Shown in pieces: positions 43,634-52,719 of a DNA stretch of 64,000 nucleotides; the first letter of the stretch is position 1; each line of letters begins with the position of its first letter. The DNA comes from Vallitaleaceae bacterium 9-2. GTDB taxonomy: Bacteria > Bacillota > Clostridia > Lachnospirales > Vallitaleaceae. A model generated the notes under the pieces. It saw only the letters and a program-made list of their open reading frames with translations, was not told where the DNA came from and searched no databases. The DNA lies in NCBI GenBank assembly GCA_038396585.1, contig CP121691.1:2666001-2730000 (forward strand). The letters run 5' to 3'. A program made the position numbers and the translations under genes.

Positions 43634-43662
43634 TTCACAAGTCGTCAAAAATACTATATAAT
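43634..43662 (+). promoter_or_regulatory. Promoter of the LacI-family regulator
   Basis: TTCACA (43634-43639), 17-bp spacer, TATAAT (43657-43662), about 70 bp before the regulator's ATG. Confidence 0.75.
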
Positions 43663-43739
43663 ATTATGCAACCAGATGAGGGGCTATTTACACCCTAATA
43701 AAACTCGTCTTGGTAACTTTTAAAGAAGTTGGTGATACG

Positions 43740-44744
43740 ATGAGTTATACAATTTATGACTTGGCCAAAGATGCTGACGTGTCTGTATCTACAGTGTCTA
43801 GGGTACTTAACAAAAGTGGTCCAGTAAAAGAATCTACTAAGCAAAAGATTCTAAAAGTAATGAAGGAAAAAAATTACAAACCAAATGTATATGCAAGAGC
43901 TTTAAATAATATTGGACTAAAAACGATTGGCGTTGTTGTCAGTGATATTGCCAACCCGTTTTTTGCTGAAGTAATCAAGGGTCTTGACACTATTGCAAGA
44001 GAACATGAATATAACCTTGTCCTATGCTCTACCAGCAATAATCCAGAAACTGAACGTAAGGAGTTAACCCTTTTACTTGAAAAACAAATTGAAGGTTTAA
44101 TCATCATCGGGAGTCGACCAACAGATGACCCCAACCGAGAGTTTCTTCTAAAAATCAGCCACGATTTTCCTGTCGTATTGATTAATAGCTACATTCGTGG
44201 CGGCGACAAAATGTATTCTATACTTGTCGATGAAAAAAAAGCGACTTATGATGCATGTCAACATCTCATTGATAGAGGATATGAACGCATCTTTCTGTTA
44301 GGAGACCCTGCCTGGGCTACGACTCTAAAAAAACTGGATGCACTAAAAGATTGTCTTAGCGACAATCACTTACCATATGAAGATGAACAGTTTATTGGCA
44401 CTTACTATAGTTATACAGCAGGTAAACCTGCTGTTAATGAGCTCATTAGCAAGTATAATAAAGAGCGTTTTGCCATCTTTTGCTGTTCAGATATGATTGC
44501 TCTAGGCGCACTTAGAGAGTTAAAAGCTATGAATATCAGTGTACCTTCTCAAGTTGCTGTTGTTGGCTATTCCAACACCCCTGTATCCGGTTTAACCTCC
44601 CCCTCGCTTACAACGGTTGATCAGAGGATGAATGAATTAGGTGAAAAGGGAATGCTACTTTTTATTGACATTCTTAAGGGAAAAAAACCAAAGCATCGTA
44701 AAACGTATTGTGACTATGAATTAGTCATCCGTGAAACAACTTAA
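43740..44744 (+). CDS. LacI-family repressor of the glucuronide operon
   Basis: 334 aa from the ATG at 43740 (MSYTIYDLAKDADVSVSTVSRVLNKSG). An in-frame TTG at 43710 adds ten residues before the classical LacI start and is less likely. LacI helix-turn-helix 1-55 including the hinge helix (NVYARALNNIGLKTIGVV), then the sugar-sensing domain 60-330 (VVSDIANPFFAEVIKGLD, ILVDEKKATYDACQHLIDRGYERIFLLG, CSDMIALGALRELKAMNISVPSQVAVVGYSN). Divergent from the dctP operon with three matching operators between, so it most likely represses that operon and responds to a uronate or glucuronide. Confidence 0.94.
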   Translation: MSYTIYDLAKDADVSVSTVSRVLNKSGPVKESTKQKILKVMKEKNYKPNVYARALNNIGLKTIGVVVSDIANPFFAEVIKGLDTIAREHEYNLVLCSTSNNPETERKELTLLLEKQIEGLIIIGSRPTDDPNREFLLKISHDFPVVLINSYIRGGDKMYSILVDEKKATYDACQHLIDRGYERIFLLGDPAWATTLKKLDALKDCLSDNHLPYEDEQFIGTYYSYTAGKPAVNELISKYNKERFAIFCCSDMIALGALRELKAMNISVPSQVAVVGYSNTPVSGLTSPSLTTVDQRMNELGEKGMLLFIDILKGKKPKHRKTYCDYELVIRETT

Positions 44745-44751
44745 TACCCTC

Positions 44752-44789
44752 AAAAAACCTAGATTCATTCATAGAATCTAGGTTTTTTT
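44752..44789 (+). terminator. Terminator of the LacI gene
   Basis: AAAAAACCTAGATTC pairs with GAATCTAGGTTTTTT around ATTCATA; T-run after the stem. Confidence 0.92.
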
Positions 44790-44974
44790 ATTAGCATTCA
44801 AAATTGACTACTTTCATCTCTATACATTTTATTCTCACATGATAACATATCCTTTGTCAATTATTCTATTTAAAGAGAATGCTATTTGTCAGAAACAGGG
44901 GTATATGGTAAAATTTCTCTTATATAATAACTATTATGTAGTAATCATTTGCTTTTTAGTCAAAGGAGCCCTGA

Positions 44975-45790
44975 ATGAACTATCAAACGTTTAAACCACA
45001 TCCAGATTTAGAATCCTTGGTAAATATATATTGGACTTTAGAAGTACCAAGGGAAGATAACGCAAAAAAGCAGCGTATCATTCCCGATGGCTGCATTGAG
45101 ATGGCTTTTATCTTGGGCGAGGATATTAAGAGATATACTTCAGAACATGATTATATTCTACAGCCTCGAGCCATGGTGCTTGGACAAACCATTAATCCTT
45201 TTTATATTCAGCCAGTAGGATACGTTGATACCTTTTCAGTAAGTTTTTATCCCTATGGTTTTGCAAATTTTATTTCAGAGCCTTTACAGCATTTAGCGAA
45301 CAAAGAAACACCTTTGCATCATGTATTTGAAGAATTCATTGCCAAGGAACTTGAACAAAACATCATACATGCACATAGCACAAAAGAAAGAATAGCAATT
45401 ATTGAAAAATTTCTTTTTGATAAATTAAACGACGAAGTAACCATTCACTCTATTGTAAAAAATACCATTGATACACTTTTATCCACCAAAGGAAATGCAA
45501 AAATCAATAAAATTCTACAACAAGATTTATACAAACAAAGACAACTCGAAAGAAAGTTTTTAGAACAAATAGGAATCAGCCCAAAACAATTAGCCAAAGT
45601 CATTCGGCTACAATCCGCTTTAAAACTATTACTTAATGCGGATGCACAAAGCCTAACGAGTATTGCATATAAAAGCGAATACTATGACCAATCACACTTT
45701 ATCAAAGACTTCAAAGAGTTTACAGGCATTAGCCCAAAAGAGTTTTTAGGAAATGAACATATGGCTCTTTCTTCCCTTTTCTACAAATAA
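44975..45790 (+). CDS. AraC-family regulator
   Basis: 271 aa, ATG at 44975 behind AAAGGAG. An N-terminal sensor domain (FKPHPDLESLVNIYWTLEVP, IIPDGCIEMAFILG, the DUF6597-like opening) spans about 1-170. Two AraC helix-turn-helix motifs follow (about 175-265: KQRQLERKFLEQIGISPKQLAKVIRLQSALKLL; LTSIAYKSEYYDQSHFIKDFKEFTGISPKEF). It precedes the VOC protein gene by 86 bp in the same direction; the two may form a unit. Signal unknown. Confidence 0.9.
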   Translation: MNYQTFKPHPDLESLVNIYWTLEVPREDNAKKQRIIPDGCIEMAFILGEDIKRYTSEHDYILQPRAMVLGQTINPFYIQPVGYVDTFSVSFYPYGFANFISEPLQHLANKETPLHHVFEEFIAKELEQNIIHAHSTKERIAIIEKFLFDKLNDEVTIHSIVKNTIDTLLSTKGNAKINKILQQDLYKQRQLERKFLEQIGISPKQLAKVIRLQSALKLLLNADAQSLTSIAYKSEYYDQSHFIKDFKEFTGISPKEFLGNEHMALSSLFYK

Positions 45791-45876
45791 CATATAGCTG
45801 TCGCATTTTTACAATTTTTTATTACATGACTTGTATATACTATGATTGTATCACCATAAAAAGGAGGAGAATTACT

Positions 45877-46245
45877 ATGAATAGCTTTGTTCCAATTTTT
45901 GAGATTCCTGCACTCGACCTATCACGCGCTATTGATTTTTATCAATCCATTTTAGATATTAAAATCGAAAAAATCGACATCCCCCAAATGCAAATGGGAC
46001 TCTTCCCAACTCAAGAGCAGATGTCGTTTGGCGTTATCATGCAAGGAGAGGGATATATTCCTTCGTCAAACGGTGTCACCATCTATCTTGATGGCGGAGA
46101 TGACCTTCAAATCATTCTAGATAAGATTGAAAAAAAAGACGGCAAAATCTTAACTCCGAAGACTCTTCACGCTGATGAAAGTGGATATTTTGCAATATTT
46201 ATTGATTCAGAAGGCAATCGGCTTGGACTACATTCGCCAAAATAA
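45877..46245 (+). CDS. VOC (glyoxalase/bleomycin-resistance) family protein
   Basis: 122 aa from the ATG at 45877 (MNSFVPIFEIPALDLSRAIDFYQSI) behind AAGGAGGAG; a start at 45826 is rejected because that site would fall inside. The beta-alpha-beta-beta-beta VOC repeat pattern ends in YFAIFIDSEGNRLGLHSPK, where the Glu after DS is a usual metal ligand. Members bind or modify small molecules. It follows an AraC regulator of the same direction, a common pairing for VOC proteins with unknown substrates. Confidence 0.9.
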   Translation: MNSFVPIFEIPALDLSRAIDFYQSILDIKIEKIDIPQMQMGLFPTQEQMSFGVIMQGEGYIPSSNGVTIYLDGGDDLQIILDKIEKKDGKILTPKTLHADESGYFAIFIDSEGNRLGLHSPK

Positions 46246-46271
46246 TTCTAGATAAATATGTAAAAAATCCA

Positions 46272-46307
46272 AGTAAAAAGCGATAGGAGATCCTATCGCT
46301 TTTTACT
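46272..46307. terminator. Bidirectional terminator between the VOC and YdbC genes
   Basis: Perfect 17-bp arms (AGTAAAAAGCGATAGGA and complement) around GA. It overlaps the last two bases of the YdbC-like gene's stop. Confidence 0.93.
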
Positions 46308-46527
46308 ATAATTCAATATTATTCAGTATATCTTTTAGTGCAATAACTTCTTCTTTCGAAAGCGTTACACCTTTACCCATCTTATCTCCCTCTGGAGACC
46401 AATCCCGAATATCATATTTAGATTCACGTTCATTCCAACTGATACTTCGAAATTCTTTTGTCCATCCTTTTGATGTTTGTGATAGAACACCATGTTTTTC
46501 TGTTACTTCGTATTTAAAATCAGCCAT
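46306..46527 (-). CDS. ydbC: YdbC-like PC4-domain nucleic-acid-binding protein
   Basis: 73 aa, ATG at 46527 behind TGGAGG. Sequence FKYEVTEKHGVLSQTSKGWTKEFRSISWNERESKYDIRDWSPEGDKMGKGVTLSKEE is typical of the bacterial PC4/YdbC family, small dimeric single-strand DNA-binding proteins. Full length. It is followed directly by the terminator and lies alone. Confidence 0.92.
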   Translation of the reverse strand: MADFKYEVTEKHGVLSQTSKGWTKEFRSISWNERESKYDIRDWSPEGDKMGKGVTLSKEEVIALKDILNNIEL

Positions 46528-46579
46528 ATAAATCCTCCATATTCAGGACCCTGATTCATGAATCACTACATAGTTTAAA

Positions 46580-47755
46580 TCAACCTATCTTTTTGCCCTC
46601 ATATAGTTTTTTCCAGTCATCAAACAAAGGATTATCCCACGTTGTTCCATCAAATGTCTCATAAGAGACAACAATTGCTTTAAAAGTTTCAATTGTATGA
46701 TGTTCATCCAACTCAAAACCCGACTCACTTCCATAAGTATTTCCTGGAACTAAATTAATATCACTATAATTTACAAGCTTAACATAAGACCCATCAGAAA
46801 AATCCATATTTCCTTTTATTTTCACCGGCAATTTATTTTCATCCCAAGCAACAAAGGCTATTACAGCATTCTTAATGTCAAACTCTGTATCATTTTTAAG
46901 CACTGCTTGTAAAAGGTCTGGGTACAGGCTTTTATAATTTTCATCTTGGATTGTATATTTCGTTTCAGTAACTTTTAACTCTTGTTGCTCTAACTGTCCA
47001 AGTAGCTCTGCTTCTGAAGCCTCGTCATTTGTACTCTCTTGAGATTCTTCTGCATCAGATTTCTCAAATACATGCTGTGATTCGTCAATAATTACTTCAA
47101 CCTTCATATCTTCAACGAGTTTTTCACCTTCAAAGAGTGCTGTCCATTCATCATAATATGGATTCATCCATGAATCGCCATCAAATGTTGTAAAACTTAC
47201 TGGGACTACTTTAAAAGTTGAAATTTTAATGCTTTCTGCTACTGCAAATCCGTAGCCTTCGCCAAAATTGGAACCTGCTGCAAGATTAATATCACTATAA
47301 TTAACTTCTTTTATATATGTACCATCAGCAAAGTCAATATTTCCTTTTATTTTCACCGGCAAATTATTTTCATCCCAAGCAACTATAGCAATAACAGCAT
47401 CTTTAATATCTTGATCTGTATTATTTAGTATAACTGTTTCTAGTAGGTCCGGATAAAGTGATTTATATTCATCATCTTGAACTACATAATTTGTCGAAAC
47501 AACTGCTAATGGTAGCTTTGTAAGTAACTCTTCAAAATCGATAGCACTCATCTCTATTGCTTCAACTTGAGTTGTTTCTGTTTCATTTTCTGTATTTTCA
47601 CTTTCTACATTTTCACTTTCCACATCAGCTGAACCACTTACTTCATCTGAAGTAGAAGCTGTATCCTTTGCTGGCGCATCACTCACTTTTGCGCAACCTG
47701 ATAAAAAAGTCATCAGACTAAACACCATTACAATTAGAAATACTCTTTTTTTCAT
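46580..47755 (-). CDS. Lipoprotein with duplicated DUF5780-like domain
   Basis: 391 aa, ATG at 47755 behind AAGGAG. Lipobox FLSGCAK near residue 21, a Ser/Glu/Thr-rich linker (30-70), then two copies of the same domain at about 80-215 and 255-390. Both read YKSLYPDLL.., VAWDENNLPVKIKGN/VAWDENKLPVKIKGN, VNYSDINL and end in a FDG..W-N-P signature. The identical VAWDEN-LPVKIKGN blocks show a recent duplication. I assign it tentatively to DUF5780, surface lipoproteins of Firmicutes without known role. Confidence 0.85.
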   Translation of the reverse strand: MKKRVFLIVMVFSLMTFLSGCAKVSDAPAKDTASTSDEVSGSADVESENVESENTENETETTQVEAIEMSAIDFEELLTKLPLAVVSTNYVVQDDEYKSLYPDLLETVILNNTDQDIKDAVIAIVAWDENNLPVKIKGNIDFADGTYIKEVNYSDINLAAGSNFGEGYGFAVAESIKISTFKVVPVSFTTFDGDSWMNPYYDEWTALFEGEKLVEDMKVEVIIDESQHVFEKSDAEESQESTNDEASEAELLGQLEQQELKVTETKYTIQDENYKSLYPDLLQAVLKNDTEFDIKNAVIAFVAWDENKLPVKIKGNMDFSDGSYVKLVNYSDINLVPGNTYGSESGFELDEHHTIETFKAIVVSYETFDGTTWDNPLFDDWKKLYEGKKIG

Positions 47756-48173
47756 TTTTAATACTCTCCTTCTTTACACTTATTCATTTTAATTAACCCG
47801 AATTATTCATCGAGCTGTTCTTAATTGCGCCTAATGGCGCATCGTTACAATGTTTTTACTTACATTTGCATTTCACTGAATTCTCAAAGAAAAGCAATAG
47901 AAAAGAGTTTCGACTTTGATAGAATGAACTTACCTCAACAATCATATGCAAAGGAGAAACTATATACATCTAGTTTAACTGTACCTCTATCAAAAAGCAA
48001 TAGAAAAAACAAAATATATTTAGATTTTATAATTTCTACCGCTTTTATGACGTCACTTCCTTTGCGGATACATTTATACACTTTTGATTAAACTTCTCAT
48101 ATGTTTTTTTAGCAAGTTGTTTTACTTAGATGGTCAAGCTTTTGTGTTACACTAAGACTGAAAAGTTATTAAA
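47756..48173. other. Gene-free stretch
   Basis: Only a small TGCGCC/GGCGCA hairpin near 47827-47842 stands out. Short open frames on the plus strand show no family resemblance and lack good ribosome sites. It probably includes the degraded edge of the IS3 remnant that follows. Confidence 0.4.
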
Positions 48174-48415
48174 TTATTGATGCCTCTTTTCAAATGGTGT
48201 AAGTTCTCCATTTGATGAACGTGGTCTTATATGATTGTAATATCCAAATACATAATCATTTGTTTTTTTATTCAATATCTCTTCCGTTTCAAACTAGTAC
48301 ATCCAAATAAATTCACCTTTAAATGTTCCGCGAAAACTTTCCATAGGAATATTATCATAAGGACATCTAGCTCTACTCTTGCTTTGGGTTACTATTCTAG
48401 TGAAACAAAATTGTA
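48174..48415 (-). pseudogene. IS3-family transposase (OrfB) C-terminal remnant
   Basis: Leftward translation gives TRIVTQSKSRARCPYDNIPMESFRGTFKGE, an in-frame TAG, then FETEEILNKKTNDYVFGYYNHIRPRSSNGELTPFEKR and a stop. This is the end of the DDE integrase core; PYDN..MESF includes the catalytic Glu. The rest of the element is missing. Marks the left side of the accessory island. Confidence 0.88.
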
Positions 48416-48617
48416 ATACCGAGGGTTTAACAACTTTATTGTATCAGAACAAATGAAAAGAGATAGCACAATACAAACTATCCCTAGAATGCTTCTGTTT
48501 TAAAGAAATTTCATTTTGTTTTTCTCCTTTATATTTTCAAAGTATCAAATCATGCTTTGAATCCATACTCTTCAACAATATTAAAAGGGCAGACGATTGT
48601 ATCTGCCCTATTAAAAA

Positions 48618-50789
48618 CTATATTGTGATAAACATTTTATTAACTATATCAGTCATAGCATTTCCTATTTCCTCGAGAACAATGTAATCAAATTTCTGTG
48701 AGGTAAATATCTTTAAAAAAGATTCTTGTAACATTCTCATTGTTTCATCGTATCCTAAAGGCTTATTATATATTTTAGCAAGATGTTTTTTAATTTCATT
48801 ATTGCCATATGATAGTTTAAAAGCTACTTTATCAATTACCATATAATATTTACCACTCTTCATGAAATAATCTTTAAATATCACATGTAAAATCTGCATG
48901 TATCTCTCGTCATCAGACATAGCCTTTATCAACACAGGATTTATGTCATCAAAGGCAATAGCTTTGTACTTGTCTTCACTATCTAATTGCTCTATCAAAT
49001 TATGCAATTCTTCTGTACAAAGGTTGCCTACCACTGTTTCTATCGCTTGATTTTCATATAATGACATCATATGGGGAATATTTTCATTTAGAACTTTTCT
49101 CAACATAGCTTTCATATTTATACTAAAGTTGCCATATACCCTCGCTCTAGTTGTATGTCCAAGTCCAATTTGAAGTTTCCTCCAATAGGTTGTAACACTT
49201 CTACCATTTATAGTGTACTCTGTTCTAATCTGATAGCCATTAACAATTTCAACGTCTTTAGTGAGTCTATACTTCATATTATCCAAGACATCTGACATTT
49301 TCTCTTTACCTAAAGCAATTTTTACCGCAGGAAAATTGGGTTCATTTGCAGTAACGAAAATTGGTTTTGTGATACCATCTGGCAAAATTCGTTTCTGAGT
49401 ATCCTTCGCAATGTAATCTATAACCTTATATAATCCGATAGGTTTAAAATTATCAATTCGATCATCCATATTGTTTCTTAATGCCTTTTGAACTGGATCA
49501 ATTTTTTCTTCCAAGTATCTCAAGGAAAGCCAATTTACACTTTGACTAGAAATTCCTTCAAGGTATCTTTTAATATCCATTTCCACTTCTGTAATTACTT
49601 CTAAAACATGTCCATCATAATCCTCTTGAGATAATTCTACATTACTATCATTTCTGCTATTTTTTTTCTTATAGATTTTATTCCCAATAATGCGATCTGC
49701 CTTAGTAAATATTACATTAATCGGGATATCCATCTTTTTAGCTTTTAATAATTTATCTTTAATTGCCTTACAACTTTCAGCTAAAATATCATCTCTTTCT
49801 TCTAAACTTAGTAGTAAAAGAATGCTATCAGGACTACAATTCAATGCCACATCTAATGCATTTTTAATTGATACGCTATCCATACCTACCTGAGTTAATC
49901 CCATTGTATCTCGGAGACAAAATCTTGTTGGGATACTTTCCTCTCCCATTTTTATAATTTCTTCTCTGGGACGACAAGATAGTGTTAAATCATTAATTAT
50001 AAGACTATATGGTTGAAATGGATCAAATAAATTTTGTAACACGTTCCCCCCATATTGTAGATCATCGTGTTCATCAACACTTAACTCCAATATGTTTTCA
50101 TCTTGCAACTTTTCGCCTAACAAATCCTTAAGTTGTGTTTCAATCAAATCACCGATTCCCTCAAGCCATTCAATGTAATCTACTTTTAGTTCTGGTTCTA
50201 TTTCATTCCACACTTCTTCAAAAACAATTTTACGTACTTCAGATATACTTATTTTTTGTTGGCTCAACTCTTTCTTTTTCATTTTAACTCTGCTCGAAAA
50301 AGATGGTTCAACCATTTCAAAAGCTTCAAAAATTTTTTCCATAGCCTCTTTAAAAGCATCAATAGAAATTGAATCAGCTAATTTCCCGAGATGAAAAGAT
50401 GCTTCTTCCGGTTCTAGAACTGAATATAACCATTCCGCATTAATCGATTCCACTGTATCTTCCATGTCAGCACCATTGCTCACATAGAGTTGTGTTAGTT
50501 TCTCAAGAACAATGATATGAACTGCTTTTGAATCAAACTCTTTTGTCTTCACACAAATAGCGAATTGTTCATTTTTTTCAATTCTTGAATCAAACACAAA
50601 ATCACATGGAATAATTGTTGTCTGGCTTTTATCGCCAATTCCAATAGATATATAACCTATAATTTTATGATTAACCAATAAGTATACTAAAGTGCTTTTC
50701 CCTGATGTCGATGGTCCGATAACCACAACTGATGGTGCTGTACTACTTCGTTTCAATGCATCATTTGAACTTAATTTTTTTTGCTTCAT
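48618..50789 (-). CDS. Large P-loop GTPase of unknown function
   Basis: 723 aa from the ATG at 50789 (MKQKKLSSNDAL) behind AAGGAGG. Walker A/G1 GPSTSGKST at 25-33, a G2-like SQTTIIP at 53-59, G3 DTMG at 294-297 and G4 TKAD at 362-365. The motif set is that of a TRAFAC, dynamin-like GTPase, but 240 residues separate G2 from G3, far more than in ordinary small GTPases. The region is charged and helical. No membrane helix seen. I do not recognise the family. The leader before it carries a short peptide ORF, a terminator and a hairpin hiding the ribosome site, so expression appears tightly gated. It lies in the mobile/defence island. Confidence 0.8.
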   Translation of the reverse strand: MKQKKLSSNDALKRSSTAPSVVVIGPSTSGKSTLVYLLVNHKIIGYISIGIGDKSQTTIIPCDFVFDSRIEKNEQFAICVKTKEFDSKAVHIIVLEKLTQLYVSNGADMEDTVESINAEWLYSVLEPEEASFHLGKLADSISIDAFKEAMEKIFEAFEMVEPSFSSRVKMKKKELSQQKISISEVRKIVFEEVWNEIEPELKVDYIEWLEGIGDLIETQLKDLLGEKLQDENILELSVDEHDDLQYGGNVLQNLFDPFQPYSLIINDLTLSCRPREEIIKMGEESIPTRFCLRDTMGLTQVGMDSVSIKNALDVALNCSPDSILLLLSLEERDDILAESCKAIKDKLLKAKKMDIPINVIFTKADRIIGNKIYKKKNSRNDSNVELSQEDYDGHVLEVITEVEMDIKRYLEGISSQSVNWLSLRYLEEKIDPVQKALRNNMDDRIDNFKPIGLYKVIDYIAKDTQKRILPDGITKPIFVTANEPNFPAVKIALGKEKMSDVLDNMKYRLTKDVEIVNGYQIRTEYTINGRSVTTYWRKLQIGLGHTTRARVYGNFSINMKAMLRKVLNENIPHMMSLYENQAIETVVGNLCTEELHNLIEQLDSEDKYKAIAFDDINPVLIKAMSDDERYMQILHVIFKDYFMKSGKYYMVIDKVAFKLSYGNNEIKKHLAKIYNKPLGYDETMRMLQESFLKIFTSQKFDYIVLEEIGNAMTDIVNKMFITI

Positions 50790-50797
50790 AACAAAAA

Positions 50798-50842
50798 CCT
50801 CCTTATTGGATATGTTTAAGACATAAGTATCCAACAAGGAGG
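50798..50842 (-). promoter_or_regulatory. Hairpin sequestering the GTPase gene's ribosome site
   Basis: Leftward, CCTCCTTGTTGGATA pairs with TATCCAATAAGGAGG (one mismatch, 15-nt loop). The 3' arm holds the AAGGAGG used by the ATG at 50789. Confidence 0.85.
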
Positions 50843-50848
50843 TAAAAT

Positions 50849-50874
50849 AAAAAAACTATGCACGGATGCACAGT
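50849..50874 (-). terminator. Leader terminator (attenuator) of the GTPase gene
   Basis: ACTGTGCA-TCCG-TGCATAGT (one G-U pair) followed by seven T. Its stem begins 6 nt after the stop codon of the 8-residue leader ORF. Confidence 0.78.
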
Positions 50875-50880
50875 ATCAAT

Positions 50881-50907
50881 TCACGCTCTCATGATCACTC
50901 CGCACAT
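50881..50907 (-). CDS. Candidate leader peptide MCGVIMRA
   Basis: ATG TGC GGA GTG ATC ATG AGA GCG TGA, preceded by GAGGGATTTT, a good ribosome site. A ribosome at or near its stop would cover the 5' arm of the terminator at 50874. This is the layout of translation-controlled attenuators such as those of antibiotic-inducible genes. Translation is not proven. Confidence 0.55.
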   Translation of the reverse strand: MCGVIMRA

Positions 50908-50999
50908 AAAATCCCTCGAATTTAAGGACTATGTATCAGTATAAATTTCACTCACCGTTTCCGTATTTCGGTTCTCGTGGAACTTACATCTTTTCAATA

Positions 51000-51028
51000 A
51001 CTTTAGCATATTTTACCACCTAGGTCAA
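51000..51028 (-). promoter_or_regulatory. Promoter of the GTPase leader transcript
   Basis: Leftward TTGACC (51028-51023), 17-bp spacer ending in TGC, TAAAGT (51005-51000). Gives a leader of about 200 nt before the GTPase ATG. Confidence 0.65.
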
Positions 51029-51062
51029 CTCTATTTTCACTTTACTTATATTTATAATCTCA

Positions 51063-51412
51063 TCAACTTACAAAGCTATAGAAAATATATCCTATTCCCC
51101 AATAAGGTATTAATGCAATCTTTCCAGTATAATCCAATCGCATGTAGCTAAGGTATATCACATTTGCCAGTCTTCCACCATCCTCTGTATATCTTCTACG
51201 AATATAGATATAACCACTCTTTTCTAATCGCCAAAGATTTTTGCGTACAGTTGTTTTATATCCCCCAAGAATCTTATTTAGCTTTTTCTGTGATATCTGT
51301 GAACACCACCTTCTCTATTTGCTAACTTGCTTAATAGCATATAGATCATTTTAGCCGATACCCTAGAATTTATTTTCCCTGCTATTTTAAATTGATGAAT
51401 ACCATCAGTCAT
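51063..51412 (-). pseudogene. Frameshifted winged-helix protein of a mobile element
   Basis: Frame one: MTDGIHQFKIAGKINSRVS..KMIYMLLSKLANREGG, then it runs into a stop at about 51278. Frame two continues the same protein: CSQISQKKLNKILGGYKTTVRKNLWRLEKSGYIYIRRRYTEDGGRLANVIYL and on to TGA at 51063. A single frameshift near 51310 separates them. It resembles helix-turn-helix proteins carried by integrative elements and plasmids. Start ATG at 51412 behind GGAGAGG. Confidence 0.75.
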
Positions 51413-51746
51413 GTTTTCTCCTCTCCATCCCATAGACATACTTGTATTTCTTTTGTCCAAATTGATATCTAATAATAAAGCACATCTGAACAACAACCGA
51501 TATGTTGGACTTATCTTTAGTTAGCATACGAACAGCTCCTGATACAGCGCCCAACATAAATACAATGATGATTACCGTATTTCTTGTTAAAAAGAACTGT
51601 AAAGAAGACAAAGATTGGCTTATGGAATTGATACCAGGTAGGGTGTCCATATACCTTTTAGCATAAAGCACCATTGGTACAAGCCCTTCTAAAAGGGCGT
51701 CTACATAAACGAAACCATCTGATAAAATAGCACTTATAAGGAGCAT
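51405..51746 (-). CDS. Small membrane protein, mobile-element fragment, unknown
   Basis: 113 aa from the ATG at 51746; overlaps the start of the winged-helix pseudogene by 8 bp. Two hydrophobic stretches (about 1-25 and 52-75, RNTVIIIVFMLGAVSGAV), a basic tail. It could be the rest of a conjugation-type membrane protein, but I see no firm family mark and it may itself be a fragment. Confidence 0.4.
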   Translation of the reverse strand: MLLISAILSDGFVYVDALLEGLVPMVLYAKRYMDTLPGINSISQSLSSLQFFLTRNTVIIIVFMLGAVSGAVRMLTKDKSNISVVVQMCFIIRYQFGQKKYKYVYGMERRKHD

Positions 51747-51887
51747 AATTACAACTTCCAAATGTCCGCCTCTTACATATTCTCTTAAGTCTATTCAAAG
51801 TGATAAAACACTGAATAAATGTATACGGTAACTAGTCGCTACTAACCTTTATATAAGCCTCCACCAGTGGCTTGACGGTTAACTATC

Positions 51888-52428
51888 TTAGTTTTTGCCT
51901 TTCATAAGGTTCCAGTTCTGACACTTCGTTATCCTGGTGATATATGACAGCGATCTGTTTAAATGTCTGATAGGCAATGGTTGCCTTCTCATTTTACTTC
52001 TTTTCTTTTGGTAAAGCCTTAGCATCAGAGAATCGTCAGCTGCTGTGAGCCCAACTTCCTGCAAAGGTAATATAAGAATTTTCCTTATCCAACTTTTTAT
52101 AGGCTGAATATCCACCGGTAACAACAATACCTTTGAAGTCTTTAATGAACTCCTTGGAATGGTCGCTCTTACTAGTTTTCTGATAGTCATACAGGATAAT
52201 GGGGCTATTATTGTAATGTTTACAGGTTCGGTAAACCCACATGTAACTGGTATTGTTTGCCGGTCGACCGTCTTTTGAAACTTTTCCCGGCGTTTCCTCT
52301 GCCTGTAATACATGGAATGTATACATTTCAGCATGAAGTCGGTCATATACGGTCCCGAGATATCTATCACCACATTGGATCATCCAATTGACCATCACTT
52401 GCTTAGCTACATGAATATCATTTCTCAA
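51888..52428 (-). pseudogene. IS66 transposase (tnpC) fragment
   Basis: Frame 52428-52036 has the IS66 DDE core: VNWMIQCGDRYLGTVYDRLHAEMYTFHVLQAEETP.KVSKDGRPANNTSYMWVYRT...ITFAGSWAH. It then stops; the C-terminal part continues in a second frame to 51888. Frameshifted and lacking the N-terminal half. Confidence 0.9.
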
Positions 52429-52463
52429 CTATTCCTGGCTGATTCGGTACAATAGCATTCCAT

Positions 52464-52713
52464 TTACAAATTTCGTCCGTCAGTTGTGGACCAACGGAAG
52501 CCACCAACTTCCCCCTTCTTATATAAAAGCCAAAATCCGTTCCTTCCCAAAGCAATCCATTCAGGTGGTCCATTCTTCTCCCGCAGAAGAAAAAAAGGTA
52601 TTCTTCTCAAAAGGATCAAGATTGAAATAATTCTTAACGATGGTTGCCACGCCATAAATCTGTACGCCAGTGGCAAGATGTATTTTACGTAAACCTTTTG
52701 CATCATTGAACAT
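52464..52713 (-). pseudogene. IS66 accessory gene tnpB, frameshifted
   Basis: MFNDAKGLRKIHLATGVQIYG...NLDPFEKNTFF in one frame, then FLLREKNGPPEWIALGRNGFWLLYKKGEVGGFRW in the next. This is clear IS66 Orf2 with one frameshift near 52600. Confidence 0.9.
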
Positions 52714-52719
52714 TAGCAA

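Noticed and set aside
47825-48091. 88-codon plus-strand open frame
   Set aside because: AT-driven composition, no ribosome site, no recognisable fold; probably chance.
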